Part shown: positions 24,013 to 33,645 of the stretch, one piece after another
Position numbering within the stretch: the stretch's first letter is position 1
Layout: the number at the start of each line of letters is the position of its first letter
Origin: Maribacter luteus
GTDB taxonomy: Bacteria; Bacteroidota; Bacteroidia; Flavobacteriales; Flavobacteriaceae
Direction of reading: 5' to 3'
Assembly: GCF_009674825.1 (NCBI RefSeq)
Contig: NZ_WKJH01000004.1
Span: forward strand, 62,001-126,000
DNA: 64,000 nt
The notes under the pieces: model-generated
Databases searched by the model: none
Told to the model about the DNA's origin: nothing
What the model saw: the letters and a program-made list of their open reading frames with translations, nothing else
Translations under genes and position numbers: made by a program

Positions 24013-24759
24013 ATGAAATTATTAGAAGGGAAAAACGTAATAATTACCGGGGCCAGTAGAGGAATTGGAAAAGGCATAGCTCAAATTTTTGCCGATCATG
24101 GGGCCAATGTTGCTTTTACTTTTAGTTCAAGTGAAGGTCCGGCATTGGAATTGGAAAAGGAATTAACCGCAAAAGGTGTAAAGGCAAAAGCTTATAAAAG
24201 TGATGCGGCCAGTTTTGAGGCTTCTGAGCAATTGGTGGCTGATGTATTAAAGGATTTCGGCGGTATAGACGTATTGATAAACAATGCAGGTATCACCAAG
24301 GACAACCTTCTTATGAGGATGGGTGAGAACGATTTTGACCAAGTAATCGAAACCAACCTAAAGTCGGTATTTAATATGACCAAGGCCGTACAACGCACCT
24401 TTTTAAAACAAAGAAACGGTTCCATAATAAATATGAGTAGTGTAGTTGGCGTTAAAGGAAATGCCGGACAATCAAATTATGCTGCTTCCAAAGCCGGGAT
24501 GATCGGTTTCACCAAATCCATTGCTTTAGAACTAGGCTCCAGGAACATTCGTTGCAATGCAATAGCACCTGGTTTTATCGAGACAGAAATGACAGATAAA
24601 TTGGATGATAAGGTTGTACAATCATGGCGCGATGAAATCCCTTTGAAAAGAGGGGGTACCCCAGAGGATATTGCGAATGCATGTCTATTCTTGGCATCGG
24701 ACCTATCTTCTTATATCACAGGAGAGGTATTGCATGTAAACGGAGGAATGTTAACCTGA
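24013..24759 (+). CDS. fabG: 3-oxoacyl-[ACP] reductase FabG
   Basis: NADPH-dependent reductase of fatty-acid elongation. The 248-residue short-chain dehydrogenase has the cofactor motif TGASRGIGKG (residues 12-21), NNAGITKDN, the catalytic triad Ser143, Tyr156 and Lys160 (INMSSVVG; SNYAASKAG), and the FabG-typical ending YITGEVLHVNGGM. SDR proteins are diverse, but the last motif and NAGITKDNLLMRM are characteristic for FabG. It stands apart from other fab genes. Confidence 0.92.
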   Translation: MKLLEGKNVIITGASRGIGKGIAQIFADHGANVAFTFSSSEGPALELEKELTAKGVKAKAYKSDAASFEASEQLVADVLKDFGGIDVLINNAGITKDNLLMRMGENDFDQVIETNLKSVFNMTKAVQRTFLKQRNGSIINMSSVVGVKGNAGQSNYAASKAGMIGFTKSIALELGSRNIRCNAIAPGFIETEMTDKLDDKVVQSWRDEIPLKRGGTPEDIANACLFLASDLSSYITGEVLHVNGGMLT

Positions 24760-24844
24760 TAATTGGGCAAACCACTCGTTCATTTGCTTCTTGTTTATAA
24801 TCGAAACAAGAAATAAAGCACTGAAAATTATAGTATAACGATAA

Positions 24845-26878
24845 ATGCAAACAACAACGGTACTCGCCATTACATTAGCTGCAATAGCTGCTTTGTTACT
24901 TGTATTTTTTCAATATTATTACAAATCCGAATTAAAGGGAAAGCTACGTTTTTGGCTTTCCCTTTTACGTTTTATAGCTATTTTCGGTACATTGTTATTA
25001 TTGGTCAATCCAAAATTCATTAAAAAGGATTTTTTTCTTGAAAAATCAAACTTGATAGTTTTGGTAGACAACTCGTCCTCGATAAATAATACCATTGGGG
25101 AGGGCCATGTCAATTCTTCTTTGGAAAATATTAAGGGGTCTACCGAATTAGCCGAAAAATTCAATTTGCATTACTACAAATTCGGCAAAGAGACAAAACT
25201 ATTAGACAGCCTTGACTTTAACGAAAAGGTTACCGATATAAGTAAAAGTCTAAAAACCCTAAATACGATTTTCGGCCATTCTGAAAGTGGCGTAGTTTTA
25301 TTAAGCGATGGTAATGCGACATTAGGGGAGGATTATGAGTTTTATGGCAGAAAACAGAAGTTGCCTATCTTCCCGATTGTATTGGGTGATACGACCCATT
25401 ATGAAGATTTGAAGATCGTTCAAATCAACAGCAATAAGTATGCTTTTCTGAAAAATAAGTTTCCTGTAGAGATTTTTGTTTCCTATGAAGGTAATAATGA
25501 TGTTAAATCACTTTTAAATGTTACCATGAACGGGAAAAATGTGCATTCCCAACGAATGGATCTTTCAAATAAACAAAATTCTAAATCCGTTACGGTGCTC
25601 TTGAACGCTGCTACAGTGGGTCTAAAGACCCTTCGCGTAAGTTTGGAATCCTTGGAAAATGAAAAGAACATAGTAAATAACACTAAGAATATTGCCATCG
25701 AAGTTATAGACGAGAAGACCAATGTTGCCATTGTTTCCGATATTATTCACCCAGATATTGGTGTGCTTAAGAAATCCATAGAAAGTAATGAACAACGGTC
25801 GGTCACGATTATTAATCCAAAAAGTAAAGATAATGACCTAAAGGATATTGATTTGATGATCCTTTATCAACCAACTCCTACTTTTCAGGGGATATATGAT
25901 TTAATAGCAAAGTCGAACATCCCGACATTCACTATCACGGGGCCAAAAACTAATTGGAGTTTTCTCAATAAGGTCCAAAATTCGTTTACTAAAAATAGTT
26001 TCGGTCAATCCGAGGAAGTAATCCCATCACTAAACAACAGTTTTGGCAAATTTATCCTCCCTGAAATCCAATTTGAAAATTTTCCGCCATTGGAAACTAA
26101 TTTGGGCGAAACCATGATTATCAAAAGTCATGAAGTACTGTTATCCCAAATTATAAAAGGAAACGATATTGGAGAACCTTTGCTTGCATTACTTGATATG
26201 GATAAAAGGAGGGAAGCCGTGCTTTTTGGGGAAAATATCTGGAAATGGAGGGTACAGAACTATAGGGAACGACAAAATTTTGAAGATTTTGATGAGTTGA
26301 TCGGTAAAATTATTTTTTATCTCTCAATCAGTGAACCAAAGAATAGACTGGTATTGAATTATGAATCATTTTATGATCAAGGTAAAGAAGCGAAGATTTC
26401 CGTCACTTATTTTGACGAATCCTTTACCTTCGACCCCAATGCCCAGATTACATTAGAACTTAAGCGACGGGATGATGGTACTGCACAAGAATTTCCCATG
26501 TTGTTGAAAGGACGTTCTTATGAGGCCGATTTAAATAACTTGTCTCCAGGGGAATATGATTTTACGGTCAAGGTCATTGACGGAAACTTGATGAAATCAG
26601 GTAGGTTCAGCATTATGGATTATAATGTGGAACAGCAATTTACTACGAGTGACCAACATAAATTGAAAAGACTGGCCGATGAAACAGGCGGCTCACTTTT
26701 TTATCCTTCGGAAATAGTTGGTTTGATTGGCAATTTGAAGGATAACGCTAAATTCAAACCTGTCCAGAAAAGCAATCAAAATGTCGTATCTTTGGTTGAT
26801 TTCCGATTCTTATTGGGAATTATAATTGCTGCTTTGGCAATTGAATGGATTATAAGAAAATATAACGGATTAACTTAA
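24845..26878 (+). CDS. Membrane protein with von Willebrand A-like domain
   Basis: 677 residues. Two N-terminal membrane helices (about 5-24 and 36-56) are followed by a vWA-like domain with a complete MIDAS motif, Asp75-x-Ser77-x-Ser79 in LVDNSSSI. A long extracytoplasmic beta-rich region follows, and a C-terminal membrane helix (about 653-670, LLGIIIAALAIEWII) ends the protein. The overall layout resembles BatA-like or large uncharacterised vWA membrane proteins of Bacteroidota, in which the middle part forms immunoglobulin-like and glutamine-amidotransferase-like folds. Its role is unknown; an adhesion or envelope-assembly scaffold is plausible. An SPFH-domain gene follows 12 bp downstream, so the two probably act or assemble together in the membrane. 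Confidence 0.8.
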   Translation: MQTTTVLAITLAAIAALLLVFFQYYYKSELKGKLRFWLSLLRFIAIFGTLLLLVNPKFIKKDFFLEKSNLIVLVDNSSSINNTIGEGHVNSSLENIKGSTELAEKFNLHYYKFGKETKLLDSLDFNEKVTDISKSLKTLNTIFGHSESGVVLLSDGNATLGEDYEFYGRKQKLPIFPIVLGDTTHYEDLKIVQINSNKYAFLKNKFPVEIFVSYEGNNDVKSLLNVTMNGKNVHSQRMDLSNKQNSKSVTVLLNAATVGLKTLRVSLESLENEKNIVNNTKNIAIEVIDEKTNVAIVSDIIHPDIGVLKKSIESNEQRSVTIINPKSKDNDLKDIDLMILYQPTPTFQGIYDLIAKSNIPTFTITGPKTNWSFLNKVQNSFTKNSFGQSEEVIPSLNNSFGKFILPEIQFENFPPLETNLGETMIIKSHEVLLSQIIKGNDIGEPLLALLDMDKRREAVLFGENIWKWRVQNYRERQNFEDFDELIGKIIFYLSISEPKNRLVLNYESFYDQGKEAKISVTYFDESFTFDPNAQITLELKRRDDGTAQEFPMLLKGRSYEADLNNLSPGEYDFTVKVIDGNLMKSGRFSIMDYNVEQQFTTSDQHKLKRLADETGGSLFYPSEIVGLIGNLKDNAKFKPVQKSNQNVVSLVDFRFLLGIIIAALAIEWIIRKYNGLT

Positions 26879-26890
26879 ATAAAAATACAA

Positions 26891-27706
26891 ATGGATAAAT
26901 TACCAAAAATAGCACTGCCAGCAGTTTTTATATTGATCGTACTGGTCATATTATTTTCAAAATCGGCCATTACCATTGGCTCTGGAGAGGCCGGGGTACT
27001 TTACAAAACTTTTGGTGGCGGTGTGGTTACAGATGAACCACCATTAGGGGAAGGCTTTCATATCGTTGCACCTTGGAACAAGGTGTATATCTATGAAGTA
27101 CGTCAGCAAGAGGTGTTTGAGAAAATGCAGGTATTGTCATCCAACGGATTGGAAATCAAATTAGATGCCTCTGCTTGGTTTGAGCCTAAAAGAGAAGTAC
27201 TTGGTAAACTACATCAGGAAAAAGGTGAAGCCTACGTTCAAAGGGTATTATTACCAACAATACGATCAGCAGCAAGAAGTGTTGTAGGGCGTTATACACC
27301 TGAACAATTGTATTCTAGTAAAAGAGATGCCATACAGGCTGAGATTTTTGAAGAAACTAAAAAAATCGTCGACGGTCAATATATTCAATTGAACGAGGTA
27401 CTTGTAAGGGATGTAACATTGCCTGCGACTATAAAAGAGGCTATTGAGCGTAAATTAAAACAGGAGCAAGAATCTTTGGAGTATGAGTTTAGATTGGTTA
27501 CGGCCCAAAAGGAAGCTCAAAAAGTAACTATTGAAGCTCAAGGTAAGGCTGATGCGAACAGAATTCTTAGTGCTTCGTTGACCGATAAGATCTTACAGGA
27601 CAAAGGTATCGATGCTACTTTGGAACTTTCAAAATCACCAAACGCCAAAATCATAGTTGTTGGTGGAGGTGAATCTGGACTACCTTTAATACTGGGTAAC
27701 AACTAA
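26891..27706 (+). CDS. SPFH/prohibitin-family membrane protein
   Basis: 271-residue protein with one N-terminal membrane helix (about 8-25) and an SPFH (band 7) domain: GSGEAGVLYKTFGGGV, the prohibitin-like PLGEGFHIVAPW, and QQEVFEKMQVLSSNG. A helical segment then runs through IERKLKQEQESLEYEFRLVT. This organisation is closest to prohibitins, which form ring-shaped membrane scaffolds and protect or regulate membrane proteases such as FtsH. It is the last gene before the his leader, and a terminator separates it from the his operon. Confidence 0.9.
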   Translation: MDKLPKIALPAVFILIVLVILFSKSAITIGSGEAGVLYKTFGGGVVTDEPPLGEGFHIVAPWNKVYIYEVRQQEVFEKMQVLSSNGLEIKLDASAWFEPKREVLGKLHQEKGEAYVQRVLLPTIRSAARSVVGRYTPEQLYSSKRDAIQAEIFEETKKIVDGQYIQLNEVLVRDVTLPATIKEAIERKLKQEQESLEYEFRLVTAQKEAQKVTIEAQGKADANRILSASLTDKILQDKGIDATLELSKSPNAKIIVVGGGESGLPLILGNN

Positions 27707-27732
27707 CCTGTTGAATATGATACGTTCTAAAT

Positions 27733-27764
27733 AAAGAATTGTTCTATTTTCAACAATTCTTTTT
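27733..27764 (+). terminator. Terminator after the SPFH gene
   Basis: A perfect 10-bp stem AAGAATTGTT / AACAATTCTT (27734-27743 and 27752-27761) with an 8-nt loop is followed by T's. Its T-run overlaps the -33 element of the his promoter. Confidence 0.7.
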
Positions 27765-27791
27765 GTGAATTGAAAATAAGTTATAATTTTA
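27762..27791 (+). promoter_or_regulatory. Promoter of the his operon (TTTG, 18 bp, TAATTTTA)
   Basis: TTTG (27762-27765) and TAATTTTA (27784-27791, one mismatch to TAnnTTTG) are 18 bp apart, the same spacing as in the sucD promoter. Transcription should begin near 27798, directly at the leader peptide's ATG (27800). Confidence 0.55.
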
Positions 27792-27799
27792 CAACTGTA

Positions 27800-27856
27800 A
27801 TGAAGAACATTAATACACATCATCATCATTTTTATACTTGCTCTCAAGCGAGGTAA
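27800..27856 (+). CDS. hisL: Histidine operon leader peptide
   Basis: 18-codon reading frame MKNINTHHHHFYTCSQAR followed by TAA. Four consecutive His codons (CAT x4, 27818-27829) sit before a segment that can pair with the terminator further on. Leader peptides rich in the end-product amino acid are the sensing element of transcription attenuation (known for enterobacterial HisL with seven His). When His-tRNA is scarce the ribosome stalls on the CAT run, leaving 27838-27850 free. When His-tRNA is plentiful it runs to the stop codon at 27854 and covers that segment. The frame lies between a promoter and a terminator and directly ahead of hisG. It is too short for automatic gene finders. Confidence 0.88.
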   Translation: MKNINTHHHHFYTCSQAR

Positions 27857-27901
27857 AAATGTATTGTAGTATTACAACATATTTAGAACCCGTTTGAGCA
27901 A
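27838..27901 (+). promoter_or_regulatory. Antiterminator pairing of the his attenuator
   Basis: The 5' part TTGCTCTCAAGCG (27838-27850, inside the last leader codons) can pair with CGTTTGAGCAA (27891-27901). TTGCTC pairs with GAGCAA, and after a 2-nt bulge AAGCG pairs with CGTTT with one G-U pair. This uses the 5' arm and loop of the terminator, so terminator and antiterminator exclude each other. A small hairpin TTGTA / TACAA (about 27865-27878) lies between the two partners. Confidence 0.7.
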
Positions 27902-27920
27902 TCAAACGGGTTTTATTTTT
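27887..27920 (+). terminator. Attenuator terminator of the his operon
   Basis: A perfect 11-bp stem AACCCGTTTGA (27887-27897) / TCAAACGGGTT (27902-27912) closed by a GCAA tetraloop is followed by a T-rich tract (27911-27920). It lies 31 nt after the leader stop codon and 41 nt before hisG, inside the operon's 5' region, so it can only serve as a conditional stop. Confidence 0.88.
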
Positions 27921-27960
27921 AGAGCCTATTTGATTGCTCGGACCAAACCAATAAACAAAA

Positions 27961-28818
27961 ATGACAAAAATTAGAATTGCTATCCAGAAATCGGGCCGAT
28001 TAAATGAGGATTCCCTTGAAATCCTAAAAAATTGTGGCATATCAATAGACAATGGAAAAGACCAATTAAAGGCCTCTTCACGTAATTTCCCTATGGAAGT
28101 TTTTTACTTGCGTAATGGGGATATTCCTCAATATCTTAGAGACGGAGTGGTAGACATTGCCATTATCGGAGAGAATGTATTAATTGAAAAAGGCCATGAT
28201 ATAGATATAGCCGTAAAATTGGGATTCTCTAAATGTAGGGTGTCCTTGGCTGTGCCAAAATCAGTAAAGTACAACTCGGTTCAAGATTTTGAAGGTAAGC
28301 GAATAGCTACTTCATATCCGAATACCGTTAAGAATTATTTAGAGGAAAAAGGGGTGAAAGCAGATTTGCATATTATTAATGGATCTGTTGAAATTGCTCC
28401 TAACATTGGTCTAGCAGATGGCATTTGTGATATTGTCTCTAGTGGCAGTACCCTTTTCAAAAACAATCTGAAAGAAGTTGAGGTTATGTTGAAAAGTGAA
28501 GCAGTATTAGCGGTTTCACAAAAAATAACGGAGGAGAGAAAAGCCATTCTTTCCAAATTACAATTCAGGATCAAATCGGTTCTACAGGCCAGACAATCAA
28601 AATATGTTTTATTGAACGCTCCGAACGATAGATTGGATGCCGTAATAAAATTATTACCCGGAATGAGAAGTCCAACGGTCTTACCGCTTGCCGAAGAAGG
28701 GTGGAGTTCGGTTCACACGGTTATCAATAAAGATAAGTTTTGGGAAGTAATCGATGAGTTAAAGCAAGCTGGGGCAGAAGGTATTTTGGTTTGCCCTATT
28801 GAAAAAATGGTGTTGTAA
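27961..28818 (+). CDS. hisG: ATP phosphoribosyltransferase (long form)
   Basis: First, committed step of histidine synthesis: ATP plus PRPP gives phosphoribosyl-ATP. At 285 residues this is the long HisG with the C-terminal regulatory domain (about 215-285, VLPLAEEGWSSVHTVINKDKF), which binds histidine for feedback inhibition, so no HisZ partner is needed. The PRPP loop region is GICDIVSSGSTLFKNNL and the N-terminal catalytic signature is IRIAIQKSGRLNEDS. It is the first gene of the attenuated operon. Its stop overlaps the hisD start by one base (TAATG). Confidence 0.96.
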   Translation: MTKIRIAIQKSGRLNEDSLEILKNCGISIDNGKDQLKASSRNFPMEVFYLRNGDIPQYLRDGVVDIAIIGENVLIEKGHDIDIAVKLGFSKCRVSLAVPKSVKYNSVQDFEGKRIATSYPNTVKNYLEEKGVKADLHIINGSVEIAPNIGLADGICDIVSSGSTLFKNNLKEVEVMLKSEAVLAVSQKITEERKAILSKLQFRIKSVLQARQSKYVLLNAPNDRLDAVIKLLPGMRSPTVLPLAEEGWSSVHTVINKDKFWEVIDELKQAGAEGILVCPIEKMVL

Positions 28819-30104
28819 TGAATAAAATATACAATCCAGACCGAAAAGATTGGCTAAGCATTTTAAAAAGGCCTACGCAAACTGTATCAGATATTGAAGA
28901 TGTAGTTAATGAAGTGTTTGCAAAGGTCGAAATGGAAGGCGATTCAGTCTTAATGGAGTACACCCAAAAGTTTGATGGGGTTACCTTGAAAAGTTTGCAG
29001 GTTTCTGAATCAGAAATAGCTGAGGCTGCGGACTTAGTTGGTCAAGAATTAAAAACGGCTATTGCCTTGGCCAAAAGAAATATTGAGGCGTTCCACAAAG
29101 CACAGGAAACAGACAAAGTAGAGGTCGAGACTACTAATGGTGTTTTGTGTTGGCAGGAAAAAAGACCTATTCAAAAGGTCGGATTATATATTCCAGGAGG
29201 TTCTGCTCCTTTGTTTTCCACAATTTTAATGTTGGCTGTACCCGCAAATATTTCAGGATGTTCAGAGATAGTTTTATGTACACCACCGAATAAAGAAGGA
29301 AAAGTTCACCCAGCCATTTTATATACAGCAAGCTTATGTGGTGTAACCCAAATTTATAAAGTTGGGGGAATTCAGGCAATAGCAGGAATGACCTTTGGTA
29401 CTGAAAGCATTTCCAAAGTGTATAAGATTTTCGGGCCAGGCAACCAATATGTAACAGTGGCAAAACAGATAGCAACCAAACATGGTGTAGCCATTGATAT
29501 GCCAGCGGGTCCCAGTGAACTTCTGGTAATGGCTGATGACACTGCCAATGCTGCATTTGTAGCATCAGACCTTTTGAGTCAAGCTGAACACGGTGCCGAT
29601 AGTCAAGTCATTTTAGTGTCTACTTCAAAGAAAATGATTGATGATGTAGAAAAAGAGGTGGAAAATCAACTTGAACAATTGCCAAGAAAAGACATTGCGA
29701 CCCAAGCCATAGAAAACAGTAAATTAATATTTGTTGATCAGGAGCAGATTGCCATTGATTTGATCAATGAATATGGTCCTGAGCATTATATCCTTTGCGT
29801 CGAAAAAGAAGAAGAATACTTAAACCAAATCATGAATGCTGGTTCGGTATTCATTGGCAATTACACTCCTGAAAGTGCAGGTGATTACGCATCGGGTACA
29901 AATCACACCTTACCCACAAATGGGTATGCCAAACAATATAGCGGTGTAAATCTTGATAGTTTTAAAAAGAGTATGACCTTTCAAAAAATAACTGAAGAGG
30001 GAATTAAAGAGATAGGTAAGGCAATTGAGGTAATGGCAGATGCAGAGGGTCTACAAGCCCATAAAAATGCTGTAACACTTCGATTGAAAAGTTTAAAAGA
30101 TTGA
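28818..30104 (+). CDS. hisD: Histidinol dehydrogenase
   Basis: Last two steps of histidine synthesis: histidinol to histidinal to histidine, NAD and zinc dependent. The 428-residue enzyme has GLYIPGGSAPLFSTILM, KIFGPGNQYVTVAKQ, zinc and catalytic motifs QAEHGADSQV and NEYGPEHYI, and the signature SAGDYASGTNHTLPTNGYAK. It overlaps hisG by one base. Confidence 0.97.
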   Translation: MNKIYNPDRKDWLSILKRPTQTVSDIEDVVNEVFAKVEMEGDSVLMEYTQKFDGVTLKSLQVSESEIAEAADLVGQELKTAIALAKRNIEAFHKAQETDKVEVETTNGVLCWQEKRPIQKVGLYIPGGSAPLFSTILMLAVPANISGCSEIVLCTPPNKEGKVHPAILYTASLCGVTQIYKVGGIQAIAGMTFGTESISKVYKIFGPGNQYVTVAKQIATKHGVAIDMPAGPSELLVMADDTANAAFVASDLLSQAEHGADSQVILVSTSKKMIDDVEKEVENQLEQLPRKDIATQAIENSKLIFVDQEQIAIDLINEYGPEHYILCVEKEEEYLNQIMNAGSVFIGNYTPESAGDYASGTNHTLPTNGYAKQYSGVNLDSFKKSMTFQKITEEGIKEIGKAIEVMADAEGLQAHKNAVTLRLKSLKD

Positions 30105-30156
30105 CCCAAATAAATAGGAGATAGGTAAGATTCCTTAATGGTAGATAATTATAAAA

Positions 30157-31203
30157 ATGTCAGGATTTAATATAAACAATATAATCAGGGAGAATATCAA
30201 AGGTTTACAACCGTATTCCTCTGCTAGGGATGAATATGTATCAGATGGTACTGAAATGGTATTCCTTGATGCCAATGAGAATCCATTTGAGAATGGGGTA
30301 AATAGGTATCCAGACCCACATCAGCGCAGTCTTAAGTCGGTTTTGGTAGAACAAAAGGGAGTAAAAGTTGATAATATCCTATTGGGAAATGGTAGCGATG
30401 AGGTTTTGGATTTGATTTTCAGGGCTTTTTGTGAACCCAAAGTTGATAACATCATTACCCTGCCACCTACATACGGAATGTATAAGGTCTTATCAGGCAT
30501 CAATGATATTGGGAATAGGGAAGTACTTTTGACGAAAGATTTTCAATTGGATACCGATACTATTTTGGCTTCTGTTGATGAAAATAGTAAACTTATTTTT
30601 ATCTGTTCCCCGAACAATCCCACAGGAAACAGTATTGAGGAAACGGCCATCCTAAAGCTTCTAAAGAAATTCAACGGTTTGGTAGTTATCGATGAGGCAT
30701 ATATCGATTTTTCGGATAAAGAAAGTTGGTTGAAACGTTTGGATGAATTTCCGAACCTGATTGTGACCCAAACCTTGTCTAAAGCTTATGGGTTGGCGGG
30801 TATTCGTCTAGGACTCTGTTTTGCCTCCTCTAATATCATTACGGTATTGAATACGATAAAACCACCGTACAATGTAAACGGATTAACCCAAAGACGGGCA
30901 TTGGAGCAAGTACTGAAACCAGAGGTTTTAAAACATGAAGTGACCCAGATTCTTAAAGAGAAAGATCGACTGTTGAAAGTATTGGCAAAAGTGGATATTA
31001 TCGAGAAGGTATATCCATCAGATGCGAATTTTGTATTGGTAAAAGTGAATAATGCCAATGAGATGTATGATCTACTATTGAAAAAAGGAGTTGTTGTCAG
31101 AAATAGGACTACACAGCCCCTTTGTGAAAACACCTTACGTTTTACCATAGGTACCATAGAAGAAAACGAAAAATTGATTACCGCGTTAAAGGAAATAGCA
31201 TAA
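30157..31203 (+). CDS. hisC: Histidinol-phosphate aminotransferase
   Basis: PLP enzyme converting imidazole-acetol phosphate and glutamate to histidinol phosphate. 348 residues, fold type I. The substrate-binding segment is [18 protein letters not shown], the cofactor motif is [14 protein letters not shown], and the Schiff-base lysine lies in [15 protein letters not shown]. There is a 52-bp gap from hisD, the longest within the first half of the operon, with no terminator. Confidence 0.95.
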   Translation: MSGFNINNIIRENIKGLQPYSSARDEYVSDGTEMVFLDANENPFENGVNRYPDPHQRSLKSVLVEQKGVKVDNILLGNGSDEVLDLIFRAFCEPKVDNIITLPPTYGMYKVLSGINDIGNREVLLTKDFQLDTDTILASVDENSKLIFICSPNNPTGNSIEETAILKLLKKFNGLVVIDEAYIDFSDKESWLKRLDEFPNLIVTQTLSKAYGLAGIRLGLCFASSNIITVLNTIKPPYNVNGLTQRRALEQVLKPEVLKHEVTQILKEKDRLLKVLAKVDIIEKVYPSDANFVLVKVNNANEMYDLLLKKGVVVRNRTTQPLCENTLRFTIGTIEENEKLITALKEIA

Positions 31204-31204
31204 C

Positions 31205-32338
31205 ATGAAAAAAGTATTATTTATAGATCGAGACGGTACCATCATCAAAGAAACGGCTGATGAGCAGATTGATGCGTTCGAGAAAATGGTTTTTTATCCA
31301 AAAGCCTTTACCTATTTAGGCAAAATTGCGAAGGAACTGGATTACGAGCTGGTGATGATCACGAATCAAGACGGTCTTGGTACCGATGTTTTTCCTGAGG
31401 AAACATTTTGGCCCGTACACAATTTCATCCTAAAATCTTTTGAGAATGAGGGAGTGGTATTCGACAAGGTATTCCTTGACCGAACATTTCCCCATGAAAA
31501 TGCAGATACCCGAAAACCGGGAACAGGGTTGTTGACCGAATATTTCTCCAAGGAATATGATTTGGCCAATTCTTTTGTGATCGGAGACCGTTTAACCGAT
31601 ATGGAACTAGCCAAGAACCTAGGTTCAAAAGGTATATTCATCAATGACAACACCAATTTGGGAACTGATGAAATTTCGGTAAAAAGGGATGAATTGAATA
31701 GCGTGATAGCATTGGAGAACAATGACTGGGAAAAGATATATGAGTTTCTGAAATTGAATGACCGCATCTCTGAAATCACGCGTAAAACCAATGAAACCGA
31801 TATTTTCATCAAGTTAAATCTTGATGGGACCGGAATTGGAAATATTGATACAGGTCTATCTTTCTTTGATCATATGTTGGATCAATTGGCAAGACATGGG
31901 CAAATGGATTTGGAAATCAAGGTCAATGGTGATCTTGAAGTAGATGAGCACCATACCATAGAGGATACCGCCATCGCACTGGGTGAAGTTTTCAATAAAG
32001 CCTTAGGCAACAAATTGGGTATTGAGCGCTATGGTTTCTGTCTTCCCATGGATGATTGTTTGGCTCAAGTTGCCATTGATTTCGGAGGCCGTAACTGGTT
32101 GGTTTGGGAAACCGATTTTCAACGTGAAATGATCGGCAAAATGCCTACGGAAATGTTTTATCACTTTTTTAAATCGTTTACCGATGGTGCCAAAGCCAAT
32201 CTGAATATAAAAGCCGAGGGTAAAAATGAACACCATAAGATCGAAGCCATTTTCAAGGCTTTTGCCAAAGCGATTAAAATGGCGGTGAAGCGCGATGTGG
32301 AAAAAATGGTTTTACCTTCAACAAAGGGTATGTTATGA
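31205..32338 (+). CDS. hisB: Bifunctional histidinol-phosphatase / imidazoleglycerol-phosphate dehydratase
   Basis: Two steps in one 377-residue protein. N-terminal HAD phosphatase (about 1-165): nucleophile Asp8 and acid/base Asp10 in [11 protein letters not shown], then ITNQDGLG and the lysine/Asp motif in [17 protein letters not shown]-terminal IGP dehydratase (about 185-377) with manganese motifs [31 protein letters not shown] and [15 protein letters not shown]. It lies 1 bp after hisC and overlaps hisH by 4 bp, so it is translationally coupled. Confidence 0.97.
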   Translation: MKKVLFIDRDGTIIKETADEQIDAFEKMVFYPKAFTYLGKIAKELDYELVMITNQDGLGTDVFPEETFWPVHNFILKSFENEGVVFDKVFLDRTFPHENADTRKPGTGLLTEYFSKEYDLANSFVIGDRLTDMELAKNLGSKGIFINDNTNLGTDEISVKRDELNSVIALENNDWEKIYEFLKLNDRISEITRKTNETDIFIKLNLDGTGIGNIDTGLSFFDHMLDQLARHGQMDLEIKVNGDLEVDEHHTIEDTAIALGEVFNKALGNKLGIERYGFCLPMDDCLAQVAIDFGGRNWLVWETDFQREMIGKMPTEMFYHFFKSFTDGAKANLNIKAEGKNEHHKIEAIFKAFAKAIKMAVKRDVEKMVLPSTKGML

Positions 32339-32916
32339 AAATAGTAATCATAAATTATGGAGCAGGGAATATTCAAAGCATAAAATTCGCTTTTAAACGA
32401 TTGGGATATGATGCCATATTGACCAACAATGTGGAAGAAATCAAAAATGCCGATAAGGTTATTTTCCCAGGGGTAGGCGAGGCAAGTAGTGCTATGAAAA
32501 TGCTTAGGGAAAGTGGTTTGGATACCTTGATTCCCAATCTGAAGCAACCCGTTTTGGGAATTTGTTTGGGAATGCAGTTAATGTGCAATTATTCGGAAGA
32601 AGGAAATACGAAGGGGTTGGGAATTTTCGATTGTGATGTGGTCCGCTTTACGAATGAAGTCAAAGTTCCGCAAATAGGTTGGAATGCCATCACTGATTTG
32701 AAAACAGGTTTGTTTAAGGATATAGTGAAGACAGAGTACATTTATATGGTTCACAGTTATTATGCCCCTAGTTGCGAAGAAACCATCGCTATTGCCGATT
32801 ATGGAATTCCATACAGTGCTGCATTGGCGAAGGACAATTTTTATGGGGTACAGTTCCATCCCGAGAAAAGTAGTACCGTGGGGGAACAAATATTAAAGAA
32901 CTTTTTACAATTATAA
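32335..32916 (+). CDS. hisH: Imidazole glycerol phosphate synthase, glutaminase subunit
   Basis: Glutamine amidotransferase that feeds ammonia to HisF. The 193-residue class I glutaminase has the nucleophile Cys77 in GICLGMQLM and the His/Glu pair in VQFHPEKSS; the oxyanion strand is [11 protein letters not shown]. It overlaps hisB by 4 bp. Its partner hisF is separated from it by hisA and a DinB gene. Confidence 0.96.
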   Translation: MKIVIINYGAGNIQSIKFAFKRLGYDAILTNNVEEIKNADKVIFPGVGEASSAMKMLRESGLDTLIPNLKQPVLGICLGMQLMCNYSEEGNTKGLGIFDCDVVRFTNEVKVPQIGWNAITDLKTGLFKDIVKTEYIYMVHSYYAPSCEETIAIADYGIPYSAALAKDNFYGVQFHPEKSSTVGEQILKNFLQL

Positions 32917-32917
32917 T

Positions 32918-33643
32918 ATGCGAATAATACCTGCCATCGATATTATCGAAGGAAAATGTGTTAGACTCTCCAAAGGGGATTACAGTACTAAAAAGATATA
33001 CAACGAAAATCCGTTGGAGATTGCCAAGGAGTTCGAGGCCCATGGCATCGAATACCTACACTTGGTAGATTTAGATGGGGCAAAATCACACCAAATCGTA
33101 AACCACAAGGTCTTGGAGCAACTAGCGACCAAAACCCATTTGAAAATAGATTTCGGTGGTGGATTAAAACGGGATGAGGATTTGAAAATTGCTTTTGAAA
33201 GTGGAGCCAATCAGGTAACAGGTGGTAGTATTGCAGTTAAGGATAAGGTAACTTTTTTAAGTTGGTTTGAAAAATATGGAGCCGATAAAATAATCTTAGG
33301 CGCAGATGCCATGAACGAGAAAGTAGCGGTTTCAGGCTGGTTAGAGGAGTCTGAAGAAAACCTGGTACCTTTTATACAATCGTACCAAAAAGAAGGGATT
33401 TCTTATGTTATTTGTACAGACATAAGCAAAGACGGTATGTTAGAAGGGCCTTCTTTCAATTTATACCAAAAAATATTAAAAGAGGTGCCGGATCTTAATT
33501 TAATTGCCTCTGGCGGAATCTCAACGTTTGATGAGCTTCCCAAATTGGCTGAAATCGGTTGTGAAGGTACTATTATCGGCAAAGCGATATATGAGAACAG
33601 AATCAGCTTAAAACAATTGGAAGAGTATATTTTAACCACCTGA
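32918..33643 (+). CDS. hisA: ProFAR isomerase
   Basis: 1-(5-phosphoribosyl)-5-[(phosphoribosylamino)methylideneamino]imidazole-4-carboxamide isomerase, a TIM barrel of 241 residues. The catalytic Asp8 is in [14 protein letters not shown] and the second acid is in [14 protein letters not shown]; phosphate-binding loops are [11 protein letters not shown] and [10 protein letters not shown]. It starts 1 bp after hisH. Confidence 0.96.
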   Translation: MRIIPAIDIIEGKCVRLSKGDYSTKKIYNENPLEIAKEFEAHGIEYLHLVDLDGAKSHQIVNHKVLEQLATKTHLKIDFGGGLKRDEDLKIAFESGANQVTGGSIAVKDKVTFLSWFEKYGADKIILGADAMNEKVAVSGWLEESEENLVPFIQSYQKEGISYVICTDISKDGMLEGPSFNLYQKILKEVPDLNLIASGGISTFDELPKLAEIGCEGTIIGKAIYENRISLKQLEEYILTT

Positions 33644-33645
33644 GC

